Source: CAVQEK01 sp964596645
GTDB lineage: Bacteria > Bacteroidota > Bacteroidia > Cytophagales > Cyclobacteriaceae
NCBI GenBank assembly: GCA_964596645.1
Contig: CAZQVB010000004.1
Location: 62,001-126,000, forward strand
Reading direction: 5' to 3'
DNA: 64,000 nt
The notes under the pieces are model-generated. The model was not told where the DNA came from. It worked only from the letters and a program-made list of their open reading frames with translations, and searched no databases. The position numbers and the translations under genes are program-made. Shown here in pieces: positions 35,488 through 44,170 of the stretch. Within the stretch, counting starts at the first letter, position 1, and each line of letters begins with the position of its first letter.

Positions 35488-36789
35488 CTAGATATGATGA
35501 TGCAGGCTCTCGCCGAGCATCGGATGGTTCCTCGCCACCAGTGGCGCCTTGGCCAATGTAGCAAAGATAACGTAGAAAAAGGCACTTGCGAAAATGAGCG
35601 CCAAGCCCACTTCAAGCAATCCAAATCCACCGTTTTCCTGTATGCTGCCCGGAGCGATCATCAGGTAGAAATCGAACCAATGGCCAACAATCAATGTGTA
35701 GCAAACGATTTTTAAGAAAATACTGTGACGCTTAGAATCGCGCGTCATGAGCAGAAGAAAAGGAAATACAAAATTGAGGATCAGGTTGGTGAAAAACATC
35801 CAACCATACTGATCGCTGTGTAGCCGCTCCATAAAGTAGACAGTCTCCTCTGGTATGTTGGCGTAGTAGATCAACATAAATTGAGAGAACCATATATACG
35901 TCCAGAATATGCTGAAAGCAAAAACGAATTTGCCCAGGTCGTGCAGGTGGCTTGAATTGAGCTCCAGCAGATAACCCATTTCGCGCAATGTGATCACGAC
36001 GAGCGTGATGGCGGCAAGCCCCGCTACAAACCAGGAGGCAAAATTGTACCAGCCAAACATGGTGCTGTACCAGTGCGTATCTATCGACATGACCCAGTCC
36101 CAGGCAGCCATGGAGGAAGTAACTGCAAAAACAATGATATAGAAAGTAGAATACGTACGCATTTTCTTCCAGTAGCCCGCTCCCCCGTGGGTATCTTCTG
36201 CCAGCGACTGCCGGCGAATGGCCCAGAATAAGAGCGACCACACCACAAAATACACCACCAGACGGCCAAGGAAAAACGGCAAATTGAGATAGCCCTCTTT
36301 TCCGGCTATTATTGGGTCATAGTTGGGGCTTTCCGGCTCAAACAAGCTGTGGTCGAGCCAGTGAAAGATGTGGAAGTGTGATGTGTAATTGGTAAGAAAG
36401 AACAGGGCCAGCATCAACACGCCAGCCACCGGTATCCAGCCTCCAAATGCCTCCGGTATCCGCTTAATGTACGCCGACCAGCCTGCCTGTGCGGCGTAGT
36501 TGATGGCCAGGAACAATACGCCTACCAGAGCAAGACCTGCAAAGTACACGTTGTTGACCCACAGATTTACCCATACGCGGTGTATCCAATGGAAGCCATG
36601 CCCCGCCGCTGAGGCATCTTCATGCCCACCATGACCATGGCTGCCCAGCGCTAAAATGAGCACGCCGGCTATAGCCAATACCACACCGCCAATGGCCAAT
36701 AGACCAAAGCGCTTCTTCAGCGAAGAAGTGAATAAAAACTTATCGTTCGACATGTGAGAGTCTGTATTTCCAGTTTTATTGAGTTCCAC
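35488..36789 (-). CDS. actF: Alternative complex III subunit ActF (quinol:cytochrome c oxidoreductase)
   Basis: The 433-residue membrane protein has about ten helices. Features of ActF/quinone-binding subunit 2 are FAVTSSMAAWDWVMSIDTHWYSTMFGWYNFAS near residue 230, LGKFVFAFSIFWTYIWFSQFMLIYYANIPEE near 285 and VCYTLIVGHWFDFYLMIAPG near 375. It is part of the membrane module that oxidises quinol and may move protons. The last act gene, it leads directly into the oxidase genes, as expected for an ACIII-aa3 supercomplex. Confidence 0.93.
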   Translation of the reverse strand: MELNKTGNTDSHMSNDKFLFTSSLKKRFGLLAIGGVVLAIAGVLILALGSHGHGGHEDASAAGHGFHWIHRVWVNLWVNNVYFAGLALVGVLFLAINYAAQAGWSAYIKRIPEAFGGWIPVAGVLMLALFFLTNYTSHFHIFHWLDHSLFEPESPNYDPIIAGKEGYLNLPFFLGRLVVYFVVWSLLFWAIRRQSLAEDTHGGAGYWKKMRTYSTFYIIVFAVTSSMAAWDWVMSIDTHWYSTMFGWYNFASWFVAGLAAITLVVITLREMGYLLELNSSHLHDLGKFVFAFSIFWTYIWFSQFMLIYYANIPEETVYFMERLHSDQYGWMFFTNLILNFVFPFLLLMTRDSKRHSIFLKIVCYTLIVGHWFDFYLMIAPGSIQENGGFGLLEVGLALIFASAFFYVIFATLAKAPLVARNHPMLGESLHHHI

Positions 36790-36795
36790 CGTCTG

Positions 36796-37428
36796 TTAAT
36801 TTCTGTTTTGCAACAACTGCACATATTCTGTAATCTTCCACCGGTCTTCTATCGAAATCTGCGAAGCGTGGGCGTTCATGCGGCCATAGCCATAGGTGAT
36901 GGTATGAAATATCTTGCCTTCAGTCAGCTCGGCCACCCGACCAACATCATATGGAGGTACACCCTTGATCACCTGACCTACCAGGCCATCGCCTTGTCCC
37001 TGTGTGCCATGGCAATGGTCGCAGTATATACCGTATAAAGCCTTTCCCTCTGCCACGATGGCCTCTGTACTATCCAGCGGATTGCTTATGGCTCTTGCGG
37101 CAAGGTCCATACTGTCTTTGGGTACACGATAGGGCAACATGCCATCTTTGGTACGCGGTACCGTATTGGGGGCCGGAAGGCGCATGGTCATATTGTGGGG
37201 ATTATTGGGGTTGGAATTATAGAATTCACCCTTTTCATCGGCGCGGTTGCTCAGCCATTGGCCGGCATTTTCATCCACGATCTGCTTCAATGGCTCGTAA
37301 GGTACCGAGTGGTACATGTTGGGTGCATATTCGGTGCCCGGATAGTCCTCATCGGCCCTGCACGAGAAGAGCACAACAACCACTGCAGCCAGTAAAATTT
37401 TATGAAAATGACTTATCAACATTGTCAT
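36796..37428 (-). CDS. actE: Alternative complex III subunit ActE, monoheme cytochrome c lipoprotein
   Basis: The start is set at the Met at 37428, 4 nt after actD; a start at 37452 would overlap actD by 20 nt. A lipoprotein signal ends in LFSC, so the mature protein is lipid-anchored. The cytochrome c domain has one heme-attachment motif, CDHCHG near residue 122, with a distal Met in the GYGRMNAHASQI region. It accepts electrons from ActB and passes them towards the oxidase CuA. The length of about 210 residues fits the family. Confidence 0.93.
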   Translation of the reverse strand: MTMLISHFHKILLAAVVVVLFSCRADEDYPGTEYAPNMYHSVPYEPLKQIVDENAGQWLSNRADEKGEFYNSNPNNPHNMTMRLPAPNTVPRTKDGMLPYRVPKDSMDLAARAISNPLDSTEAIVAEGKALYGIYCDHCHGTQGQGDGLVGQVIKGVPPYDVGRVAELTEGKIFHTITYGYGRMNAHASQISIEDRWKITEYVQLLQNRN

Positions 37429-37432
37429 ATTA

Positions 37433-37960
37433 TTAATCGAAAGATTTTTCATTCACTTCTTCAGCGCCGGCATCTCTCATGATCTGTCCGAGGTCGGCTT
37501 GTAGTTTTGCATTGGTGAGGGCGTCTACCACCACAATGAATTTGTCGTTGGTGGCCCGGATGTCAAAGATCTTAGGCTTTTTATAAGGTTTAAGATCGCT
37601 GGCGATCATAAAAGTTCCCACCATGCCCAAAGCGCTTACAAGCACGGTTAGCTCAAAAGTGACCGGAATAAATGGCGGTACAGACACGAAATTCTTTCCA
37701 CCAATAATCATAGGCCAGTCGATGCCCATCATCCAAAACTGCATAGTGAGTGCCAGGGTGGTGCCCAGAGCACCAAACATAAACGCGGCGATGGGCAAGC
37801 GGCTTCTCTTATAACCCAAGGCATCGTCGATGCCGTGAATAGCGAAGGGAGAAAAAACCTCATAAACCTTTACACCGGCTGCCCTTATCTTTCTTACGCC
37901 CGCTATGGCGTCGTCAGGATCGCTGTATACACCAACAAGGTATTTCGTTTTTGTATTCAT
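37433..37960 (-). CDS. actD: Alternative complex III subunit ActD (DUF3341)
   Basis: The 175-residue DUF3341 protein starts MNTKTKYLVGVYSDPDDAIAGVRKIRAAGVKVYEVFSPFAIHGID with a ferredoxin-like N-terminal region. Two hydrophobic hairpin helices follow (IAAFMFGALGTTLALTMQFWM and TFELTVLVSALGMVGTFMIAS). It is a structural membrane subunit between ActC and ActF in known ACIII structures. The gene begins at the base next to the actC stop. Confidence 0.94.
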   Translation of the reverse strand: MNTKTKYLVGVYSDPDDAIAGVRKIRAAGVKVYEVFSPFAIHGIDDALGYKRSRLPIAAFMFGALGTTLALTMQFWMMGIDWPMIIGGKNFVSVPPFIPVTFELTVLVSALGMVGTFMIASDLKPYKKPKIFDIRATNDKFIVVVDALTNAKLQADLGQIMRDAGAEEVNEKSFD

Positions 37961-39334
37961 TTACTTCGTTGCTTTTGCAGTGGTAGTGGACGACTTAATA
38001 ATACTCTTCACCTCGGCCATATTGATGACAGGGAAATATTTGGCAAACAAAAGGAAAGCTGTGAAGAAAAACCCGAAGGTAAACAGGTACACGCCTACAT
38101 CGTAGAGTGTGGGATAAAACATGACCCAGCTCGAGGGCAGGAAGTCGCGATGCAGCGAAGTAACGATGATAACGAACCGCTCGAACCACATACCGATGTT
38201 TACCACAATAGAAAGTATGAATGTAGCCACAATGCTCGTCCGGATCTTCTTGAACCAGAAAAGTTGTGGAGATATCACATTGCACGTCATCATGATCCAG
38301 TAAGCCCAGGCGTAGGGGCCAAGCGCCCTGTTTTGGAAAGCATAAAATTCATAAGAAACTCCGCTGTACCAGGCTATAAAAAACTCTGTAATGTATGCGA
38401 TGCCCACAATAGAGCCCGTCACAATGATCACGATGTTCATATACTCGATGTGGGTGATGGTGATGTAATCTTGAAGCTTGTACACCCTACGCGTGATGAT
38501 CATGAGCGTAAGCACCATGGCAAATCCTGAGAACACCGCCCCGGCCACGAAGTAAGGGGGGAAAATAGTAGTGTGCCAACCGGGAATGACCGAGGTGGCA
38601 AAGTCGAATGAAACAATGGTGTGTACCGACAGTACCAGTGGTGTGGCCAGACCTGCCAGTATAAGTGAAACGGCCTCATATCTCGACCAGTCCCTGGCGC
38701 CGCCCGTCCAGCCGAAGCTGAGCGCTCCATAGGCTATTTTAGAAATCTTTGTTTTGGCGCGATCGCGAATGGTCGCAAAATCGGGTATCAAACCAATATA
38801 CCAAAAGACCAGCGAAACTGTGAAATACGTAGTGATGGCGAACACGTCCCAGAGCAAAGGGCTGTTAAAATTGACCCAAAGCGAGCCAAAGGTGTTGGGC
38901 AAAGGCAAAGCCCAGTAGAAACCCAGCCAAAGCCGCCCCATGTGTATACCGGGAAATAGCGCCGCACAAATAACAGCGAATATGGTCATTGCTTCGGCAG
39001 CCCTGTTGATCGACATGCGCCATTTCTGGCGAAAGAGCAACAAGATAGCCGATATGAGCGTACCGGCGTGGCCTATACCAACCCACCATACAAAGTTGGT
39101 GATATCCCAGGCCCATCCTACGGTTTTGTTCAAACCCCAGGCGCCGATGCCTTCCCACAGGGTATATAATATAGCATAGGTGCCAAAGGCCAGAAAAGCC
39201 AGAGAAATGGCCAATCCTAAAAACCATGATTTGGCCGGCTTGGCCTCTACCCTGCCGCTGATATCCTCCGATACGTCAGCTACGGTCTTACCACCTGTGA
39301 TCAGTGGCTCGCGTATGGATGCTACTACTTCCAT
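37961..39334 (-). CDS. actC: Alternative complex III subunit ActC (NrfD/PsrC family)
   Basis: The 457-residue membrane protein has about ten helices and NrfD/PsrC-type sequence: FVWWVGIGHAGTLISAILLLFRQKWR near residue 85, ALPLPNTFGSLWVNFNSPLLWD near 150 and SVHTIVSFDFATSVIPGWHTTIFPPYFVAGAVFSG near 240. The quinol site of ACIII is placed in this subunit together with the Fe-S protein ActB. It sits between actB and actD with almost no intergenic space. Confidence 0.95.
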   Translation of the reverse strand: MEVVASIREPLITGGKTVADVSEDISGRVEAKPAKSWFLGLAISLAFLAFGTYAILYTLWEGIGAWGLNKTVGWAWDITNFVWWVGIGHAGTLISAILLLFRQKWRMSINRAAEAMTIFAVICAALFPGIHMGRLWLGFYWALPLPNTFGSLWVNFNSPLLWDVFAITTYFTVSLVFWYIGLIPDFATIRDRAKTKISKIAYGALSFGWTGGARDWSRYEAVSLILAGLATPLVLSVHTIVSFDFATSVIPGWHTTIFPPYFVAGAVFSGFAMVLTLMIITRRVYKLQDYITITHIEYMNIVIIVTGSIVGIAYITEFFIAWYSGVSYEFYAFQNRALGPYAWAYWIMMTCNVISPQLFWFKKIRTSIVATFILSIVVNIGMWFERFVIIVTSLHRDFLPSSWVMFYPTLYDVGVYLFTFGFFFTAFLLFAKYFPVINMAEVKSIIKSSTTTAKATK

Positions 39335-39342
39335 AAATTAAA

Positions 39343-42300
39343 TTAAGCGTTTTCTTCGTCTTTGTTTCTGATCTTAGTGAAGTACCAAATATTCGGTCTC
39401 ACATTTATCTCTTCTAATACATGGTATGCCCTTGGCTCGTGCACATATTGAATGTCGCCGGCATCCTCCAGTTGCAACATCTCCACTACCCTGCTGCCCG
39501 GATCGTTCATATCGCCAAACACAATGGCATTGGTCGGGCAGGTATTGGCACAAGCAGGGTNNNNNNNNNNNNNNNNNNNNNNNNCATCGTTGATCTTGCG
39601 CCTGTCTTTCTTAGCCTCCAGCTTGGCATATTGTATCCGCTGTACACAGAAGGTGCATTTTTCCATTACACCCCGCGAGCGTACGGTTACGTCGGGGTTG
39701 AGCACCATCTTGCCCAGATCATTGTTCATCGAGGTATTGTTCTCGAACTTCTCGTTGTCGTGGTACTTGAACCAGTTGAAGCGGCGCACTTTGTACGGAC
39801 AGTTGTTGGCGCAGTAGCGCGTACCAATGCAGCGGTTGTAAGTCATCTGGTTGAGCCCTTCCGTGCTATGCGTAGTGGCTGCCACCGGGCATACCGTTTC
39901 GCAGGGGGCGTTGTTGCACTGCTGGCAGAGCATGGGCTGAAAAGTTACTTCCGGATTTTCTGCCGCCTTTTCCAGCTCTTTATTCGTTTCAGCACCGTGT
40001 TGGCTGCTGTAGTACCTGTCTATCCGCAGCCAGTGCATTTCCCTGCGCATGAGTACCTCCTCAGGTCCCACTACCGGTATGTTGTTTTCGGCCTGGCAGG
40101 CAATGGTACAAGCGCCACAGCCGATACAAGAGTTCAGGTCGATGGTCATGCCCCAGTGGTGATTGGGGTAGTTGTGCCCGTTCCACAGCGATATCGCTTT
40201 TGGCTCTACGGTGTGATCAGCATCCTCATGCTTTACGGGTAATTGCTTATGCAGATTCTCCGACACATGTATCTTCGGCTTATGACGACCTGCATCAGGG
40301 CTCTCCTGATACTGTGTGAGCAAAGCCTCCTGAATCACAAACCCACGATTCATAAATGTCTCATGCGTTTGCGTCTGAGGCACCCTGGCTGTTTCCCCGG
40401 TGTTGGTCACGGAGAGGTCATGCCGCACCGACATAATCGGATAATCCTGTATGTCGCGCATCAACATAAAGGCATTCACGCCTACATTGTCTGCCACGAT
40501 GCCTGCGCTGGATCGACCATAACCAAGGGCAAGTCCTACAGTGCCCTCGGCCTGCCCGGGCTGTACGATGGCCGGTATTTTGGCTTTCTTTTCTCCCACG
40601 GTAAGTTCTACCAGTACAGTATTGCCATCGAACATCTCTATATCCATTGCATGGGCCATACCCTGGCTTATGGTGAGATAGTTGGTCCAGCAGGCTTTTG
40701 ATATCGGGTCGGGCATTTCCTGCAGCCATGGGTTATTGGCCTGGGTACCGTCTCCTATCGAAATTTTTTCATACAGCACAAGCTCTATATCGCTATTGCT
40801 GCTCTCGTAAAAATCGCCAATGGCAGAGGCCGCAGCGCGCACATCGCCACCGAAGCTTGCACCACCAGACTGCTGCTCTACGGGCATTTCATAAAAGCCT
40901 TTATAGAGGCATTCGTCCCAAAAAGTCTGAAAATCCTGCTGTTCCGTCTGGGTAGTAAATATTTTCTGCTGCCAGCTTGCCTTTAGGTATTCGAAATAGT
41001 CGGGGTTTTCATTTCCCGCCCACGCCAGTAGGCTCTCCTGCACCGGCCTGGTATTGAACAAAGGCGTGATGGTGGGTTGGGACAATCCCAAAAAGCCTGC
41101 TACCGGCAGGTAGTCATTCCAGGATTCCAGATAATGATTTTCCGGCGCCACGAAATCAACTAGTTTGGCAGTCTCATCTATTTTGGGACTGGTAGATACT
41201 TTCAGGCTGATTTTGGGAAAGGCATCCTTCAACTGCTCCCCGAGATAATGATCGTACACCGGGTTGCAATCCATAAAGATGACTGCATCTACATTGCCAC
41301 CGGCAGCACGCTGAACAAAGTTTTTCATTTGCTCATCATTACCCTGACGCATATATATAGGTGTATTCAGGCTCAGCGTATTGCCATAGTTGCCCAACAG
41401 GCTGTTGATCGCGTTTACCATGGTTTGCACGGCAGGATCATTGGAACCTGACACAACGATAGAAGAGCCGCGCTCTTTCCACAATGCGGCAGCCGCATCT
41501 TCTATACGGTCGGCCTCCACATCGGGTACCTGCACAGTGGCAGCACCTGCTTTGCCCGCCAGTAAATTATACAGCTTGGCTACAATCAAGCCCTCTTTCG
41601 AAGCCCTTACAGGAATACGGTAATCGGCATTGGCACCGGTAAGTGAGAGGTTGCTCTCGTACTGGTACAAGCGCGACATGGTTTTCTTTTCTTTATTCAG
41701 CTTGCGATTTGTAGCAAAATCGGAGCTAAAGCGCAGCGGGTTTATCCAGGTGCCCAGGAAGTCGCAACTGAAGCTGACAATCGTGTTGGCTTTATCGAAA
41801 TGATAAAAAGGTATCACAGCCGATCCAAATGACGTTTCATTGGCTTTGGTGATGCCATACGCCGATATTGGGTCGTACATCACCAACCGGGCGGCAGGGT
41901 ATTTACTTTTAAAATCCTCGAGGGCAGAAAGCGTAGTGGGGCTAAATATGGTTCGGCTCACCAGCACTATGTCGCCACCCTGGTATGCGATGGTATCCAG
42001 TTTTGATTTCACCTGTGCGTCGAGTTGCTCCCAGGTGATGGCCTCACCGTTCTGGTATGGCCCACGCAACCGGGCAGTGTCATAGAGCGAAAGCACAGAG
42101 GCCTGTGCCTGCGCAGTAGCACCGCCACCGGTGATGTTGGTTAGCTTGTTGGGTTCTATTTTTATCGGTCGCCCTTCCCTTGTTTTCACTACTACGCTGC
42201 AAAAGTTGCCTCCACTCACATAAGAGGTGGCGTAGTAGTTGGGTATTCCGGGGGTAATTTCCACCGGTTTGTTCAGGTACGGAATGGCCCTGCGCACGGG

Positions 42301-42507
42301 GGCTTCACAAGAAGCCAATGAGGCCGCAGCAATGCTGAACCCCATCATCTTAAGAAAATCACGGCGGCTGCCTCCGCTTTCCCCTACCAGCTTACCTTTA
42401 TTATAAGGCAGGTAATCGGGAAATTCCTTATCAGCGTGTTTCACAAATTCAGGATGATTTGTGAGCTGATCTACACCCTTCCAATACTGCTTTTTTTCCT
42501 TTTCCAT
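39343..42507 (-). CDS. actB: Alternative complex III subunit ActB (molybdopterin-oxidoreductase-like Fe-S protein)
   Basis: About 1054 residues. Near residue 47 is a twin-arginine signal variant, RRDFLKMMGFSIAAASLASC, typical of TAT-translocated ActB. The large middle part is molybdopterin-oxidoreductase-like without a cofactor, as known for ACIII. The C-terminal ferredoxin-like part binds the Fe-S clusters: CIGCGACTIAC, CQQCNNAPCETVC, CIGTRYCANNC, CTFCVQ and PACANTCP. A 24-N gap lies just before the last Cys group; the frame is kept, and relatives suggest about 4-6 residues there, so the length of 8 may be an estimate. It passes electrons from quinol to the hemes of ActA/ActE. Confidence 0.95.
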   Translation of the reverse strand: MEKEKKQYWKGVDQLTNHPEFVKHADKEFPDYLPYNKGKLVGESGGSRRDFLKMMGFSIAAASLASCEAPVRRAIPYLNKPVEITPGIPNYYATSYVSGGNFCSVVVKTREGRPIKIEPNKLTNITGGGATAQAQASVLSLYDTARLRGPYQNGEAITWEQLDAQVKSKLDTIAYQGGDIVLVSRTIFSPTTLSALEDFKSKYPAARLVMYDPISAYGITKANETSFGSAVIPFYHFDKANTIVSFSCDFLGTWINPLRFSSDFATNRKLNKEKKTMSRLYQYESNLSLTGANADYRIPVRASKEGLIVAKLYNLLAGKAGAATVQVPDVEADRIEDAAAALWKERGSSIVVSGSNDPAVQTMVNAINSLLGNYGNTLSLNTPIYMRQGNDEQMKNFVQRAAGGNVDAVIFMDCNPVYDHYLGEQLKDAFPKISLKVSTSPKIDETAKLVDFVAPENHYLESWNDYLPVAGFLGLSQPTITPLFNTRPVQESLLAWAGNENPDYFEYLKASWQQKIFTTQTEQQDFQTFWDECLYKGFYEMPVEQQSGGASFGGDVRAAASAIGDFYESSNSDIELVLYEKISIGDGTQANNPWLQEMPDPISKACWTNYLTISQGMAHAMDIEMFDGNTVLVELTVGEKKAKIPAIVQPGQAEGTVGLALGYGRSSAGIVADNVGVNAFMLMRDIQDYPIMSVRHDLSVTNTGETARVPQTQTHETFMNRGFVIQEALLTQYQESPDAGRHKPKIHVSENLHKQLPVKHEDADHTVEPKAISLWNGHNYPNHHWGMTIDLNSCIGCGACTIACQAENNIPVVGPEEVLMRREMHWLRIDRYYSSQHGAETNKELEKAAENPEVTFQPMLCQQCNNAPCETVCPVAATTHSTEGLNQMTYNRCIGTRYCANNCPYKVRRFNWFKYHDNEKFENNTSMNNDLGKMVLNPDVTVRSRGVMEKCTFCVQRIQYAKLEAKKDRRKINDXXXXXXXXXPACANTCPTNAIVFGDMNDPGSRVVEMLQLEDAGDIQYVHEPRAYHVLEEINVRPNIWYFTKIRNKDEENA
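39561..39584. other. Assembly gap (24 N) inside actB
   Basis: The gap keeps the reading frame and falls between KKDRRKIND and PACANTCP, next to Fe-S ligands. The actual bases are unknown. Confidence 0.95.
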
Positions 42508-42534
42508 AAATGGATTAAAGACAAAATTCTAAGA

Positions 42535-43815
42535 TTAATAATGGCATTTAGAGCATTCCACACCGCCAATGTCTTCCACCAGCAGCGGCTCATTTGAGTA
42601 TTTATTGTGCAGTTCTACCAGGCGATCGTAGTATTCATTTCCGCCGGTTTTCACCTCCGTTTTGCGATGGCAGTCGATACACCAGCCCATAGTGAGTGAC
42701 GAGTGTTGGCGCACCACCTCCATCTCTTCGATGGGGCCGTGGCAGGTTTGGCATTGTATGCCGCCCACGTTGTAGTGCTGGGCATGGTTGAAATAAGCCA
42801 AATCGGGCAGGTTGTGTACACGTACCCACTCTATAGGTGTGTCATTTTGCGCCGCATCGTGTATTTTTTGTATTTCAACAGACATCTCCGTACTGCCCTC
42901 CACACGCACGATCTGCTGGTGGCAGTTCAGGCATATGTTTACTGAAGGAATATTGGCGCTCTGACTTACACTTACACCGGTGTGGCAATACTGGCAGTCG
43001 ATCTGGTACTGGCCGGCATGTAGCTTATGAGAAAAAGCTATTGGCTGCGTGGGAGCGTATCCCTCTTGAATGCCCACATTAAAAAGGCCATCGATAACGG
43101 TTTTTAACGCGATGGCTGTAAAGATAAAAGTGACAAGGAAAATAAGCGCCGGGCTGGTGAGGATCTGTCTGTAGTTGGTCTTGGATTCCACCACCTCGGT
43201 ATCTTCCTGATCCAGCGTTCTTTTTTCTTTTATGTACTTGGTAAGTACCGATACAAGCATCACCAGCACCACCAGTATGAGTACCAGCACCACCAGCAGG
43301 GCTATGAGGAAAATGGTAAGATAGGTAGAAGAAATGGCTGTGGAGGTGGTAGTGGCGGTACCGCCGGCCGCTACATCACCACCGGGAGTGGTCTGAAATG
43401 CCGGTGTGTTTTCCGTTTCTACATCGATATATGCCAGCAGAGCATTCAACTCTTCATCAGAAAAGTCGAAGGAAGGCATCATTGTCTGGTTGTATTCCTG
43501 ATACAGGCTCACAGCATATTCATCGCCACTTTGTATCATTTTCTGAGAGTTGCGAATAAAACTGTAAAGCCAGTCGGTGGGTCGCCGTGCTGTAACACCT
43601 GCCAGTGCCGGGCCGACCACCTGCTCATGAATGGCGTGGCACACCTTGCAATTATTATTGAAAAGCGTTTGTCCTGCGCTTATCAGTTCTTGGTCTGCGC
43701 CTGCGGCCGGTGTATCGGCTACCTGTGTGGTATCCTGCGCATATGAACTGATAAAAAAGAAAACAAAGAGTAAGCAAGCCCCTGCGGAAAGTCGCCTACG
43801 AAAAATTCCTCTCAT
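42535..43815 (-). CDS. actA: Alternative complex III subunit ActA, multiheme cytochrome c
   Basis: The start chosen is the Met at 43815 (MRGIFRRRLSAGACLLFVFF), which gives a clean signal peptide and lies downstream of the promoter; the longer open frame to 43911 would run across it. After the signal comes a c-type domain (CKVCHAIH) with LNALLAYIDVE, then a transmembrane helix (YLTIFLIALLVVLVLILVVLVMLV), then a cytochrome c3-type pentaheme part (CQYCH, CLNCH, CQTCH, CIDCH, CSKCH). Six CxxCH motifs in all. It gathers electrons in the periplasmic part of ACIII. First gene of a 12-gene operon. Confidence 0.95.
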   Translation of the reverse strand: MRGIFRRRLSAGACLLFVFFFISSYAQDTTQVADTPAAGADQELISAGQTLFNNNCKVCHAIHEQVVGPALAGVTARRPTDWLYSFIRNSQKMIQSGDEYAVSLYQEYNQTMMPSFDFSDEELNALLAYIDVETENTPAFQTTPGGDVAAGGTATTTSTAISSTYLTIFLIALLVVLVLILVVLVMLVSVLTKYIKEKRTLDQEDTEVVESKTNYRQILTSPALIFLVTFIFTAIALKTVIDGLFNVGIQEGYAPTQPIAFSHKLHAGQYQIDCQYCHTGVSVSQSANIPSVNICLNCHQQIVRVEGSTEMSVEIQKIHDAAQNDTPIEWVRVHNLPDLAYFNHAQHYNVGGIQCQTCHGPIEEMEVVRQHSSLTMGWCIDCHRKTEVKTGGNEYYDRLVELHNKYSNEPLLVEDIGGVECSKCHY

Positions 43816-43872
43816 CGAACAGATATTTATTGTTAAGTGAAACTTCCCGTACAGGGTCGTTTTTGGAAGCCC

Positions 43873-43903
43873 CAAAAGTAATACGGCAATTTTTCTTTTC
43901 AAA
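43873..43903 (-). promoter_or_regulatory. Promoter of the act-cox respiratory operon
   Basis: On the minus strand TTTG (43900-43903), 19 nt, then TACTTTTG (43873-43880): a perfect match to the Bacteroidota consensus in sequence and spacing. It lies 57 nt upstream of the chosen actA start and settles that start over the longer frame. Confidence 0.8.
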
Positions 43904-44098
43904 CATCCCACAATAAAGTCGCGCAGGCATTCTCAGCCTCGCGTTCAACGGTTTTGTTGTCAGTCGCTTAAGTATGTATGAATAAGAGTAATGCATTCAA
44001 TTTAGAACGATTTTAAATTGACCGATTCCACCAAAAGACCCTCTGATGACTTATAACAGCAACCAACCGCTGAGGATGCAAAATAGAATGTTGGCCGG

Positions 44099-44127
44099 TT
44101 TGGTTCTGTGAAATCTTATTAACTTTG
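44099..44127 (+). promoter_or_regulatory. Promoter of the aconitase gene
   Basis: TTTG (44099-44102), 17 nt, TAACTTTG (44120-44127); the spacing is two shorter than the consensus of 19. It lies 43 nt upstream of the aconitase ATG, in the divergent region shared with the respiratory operon. Confidence 0.6.
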
Positions 44128-44170
44128 CCCTCCTCAATTTTTCATTCATTATAATCTTAATCTAGTCTCG

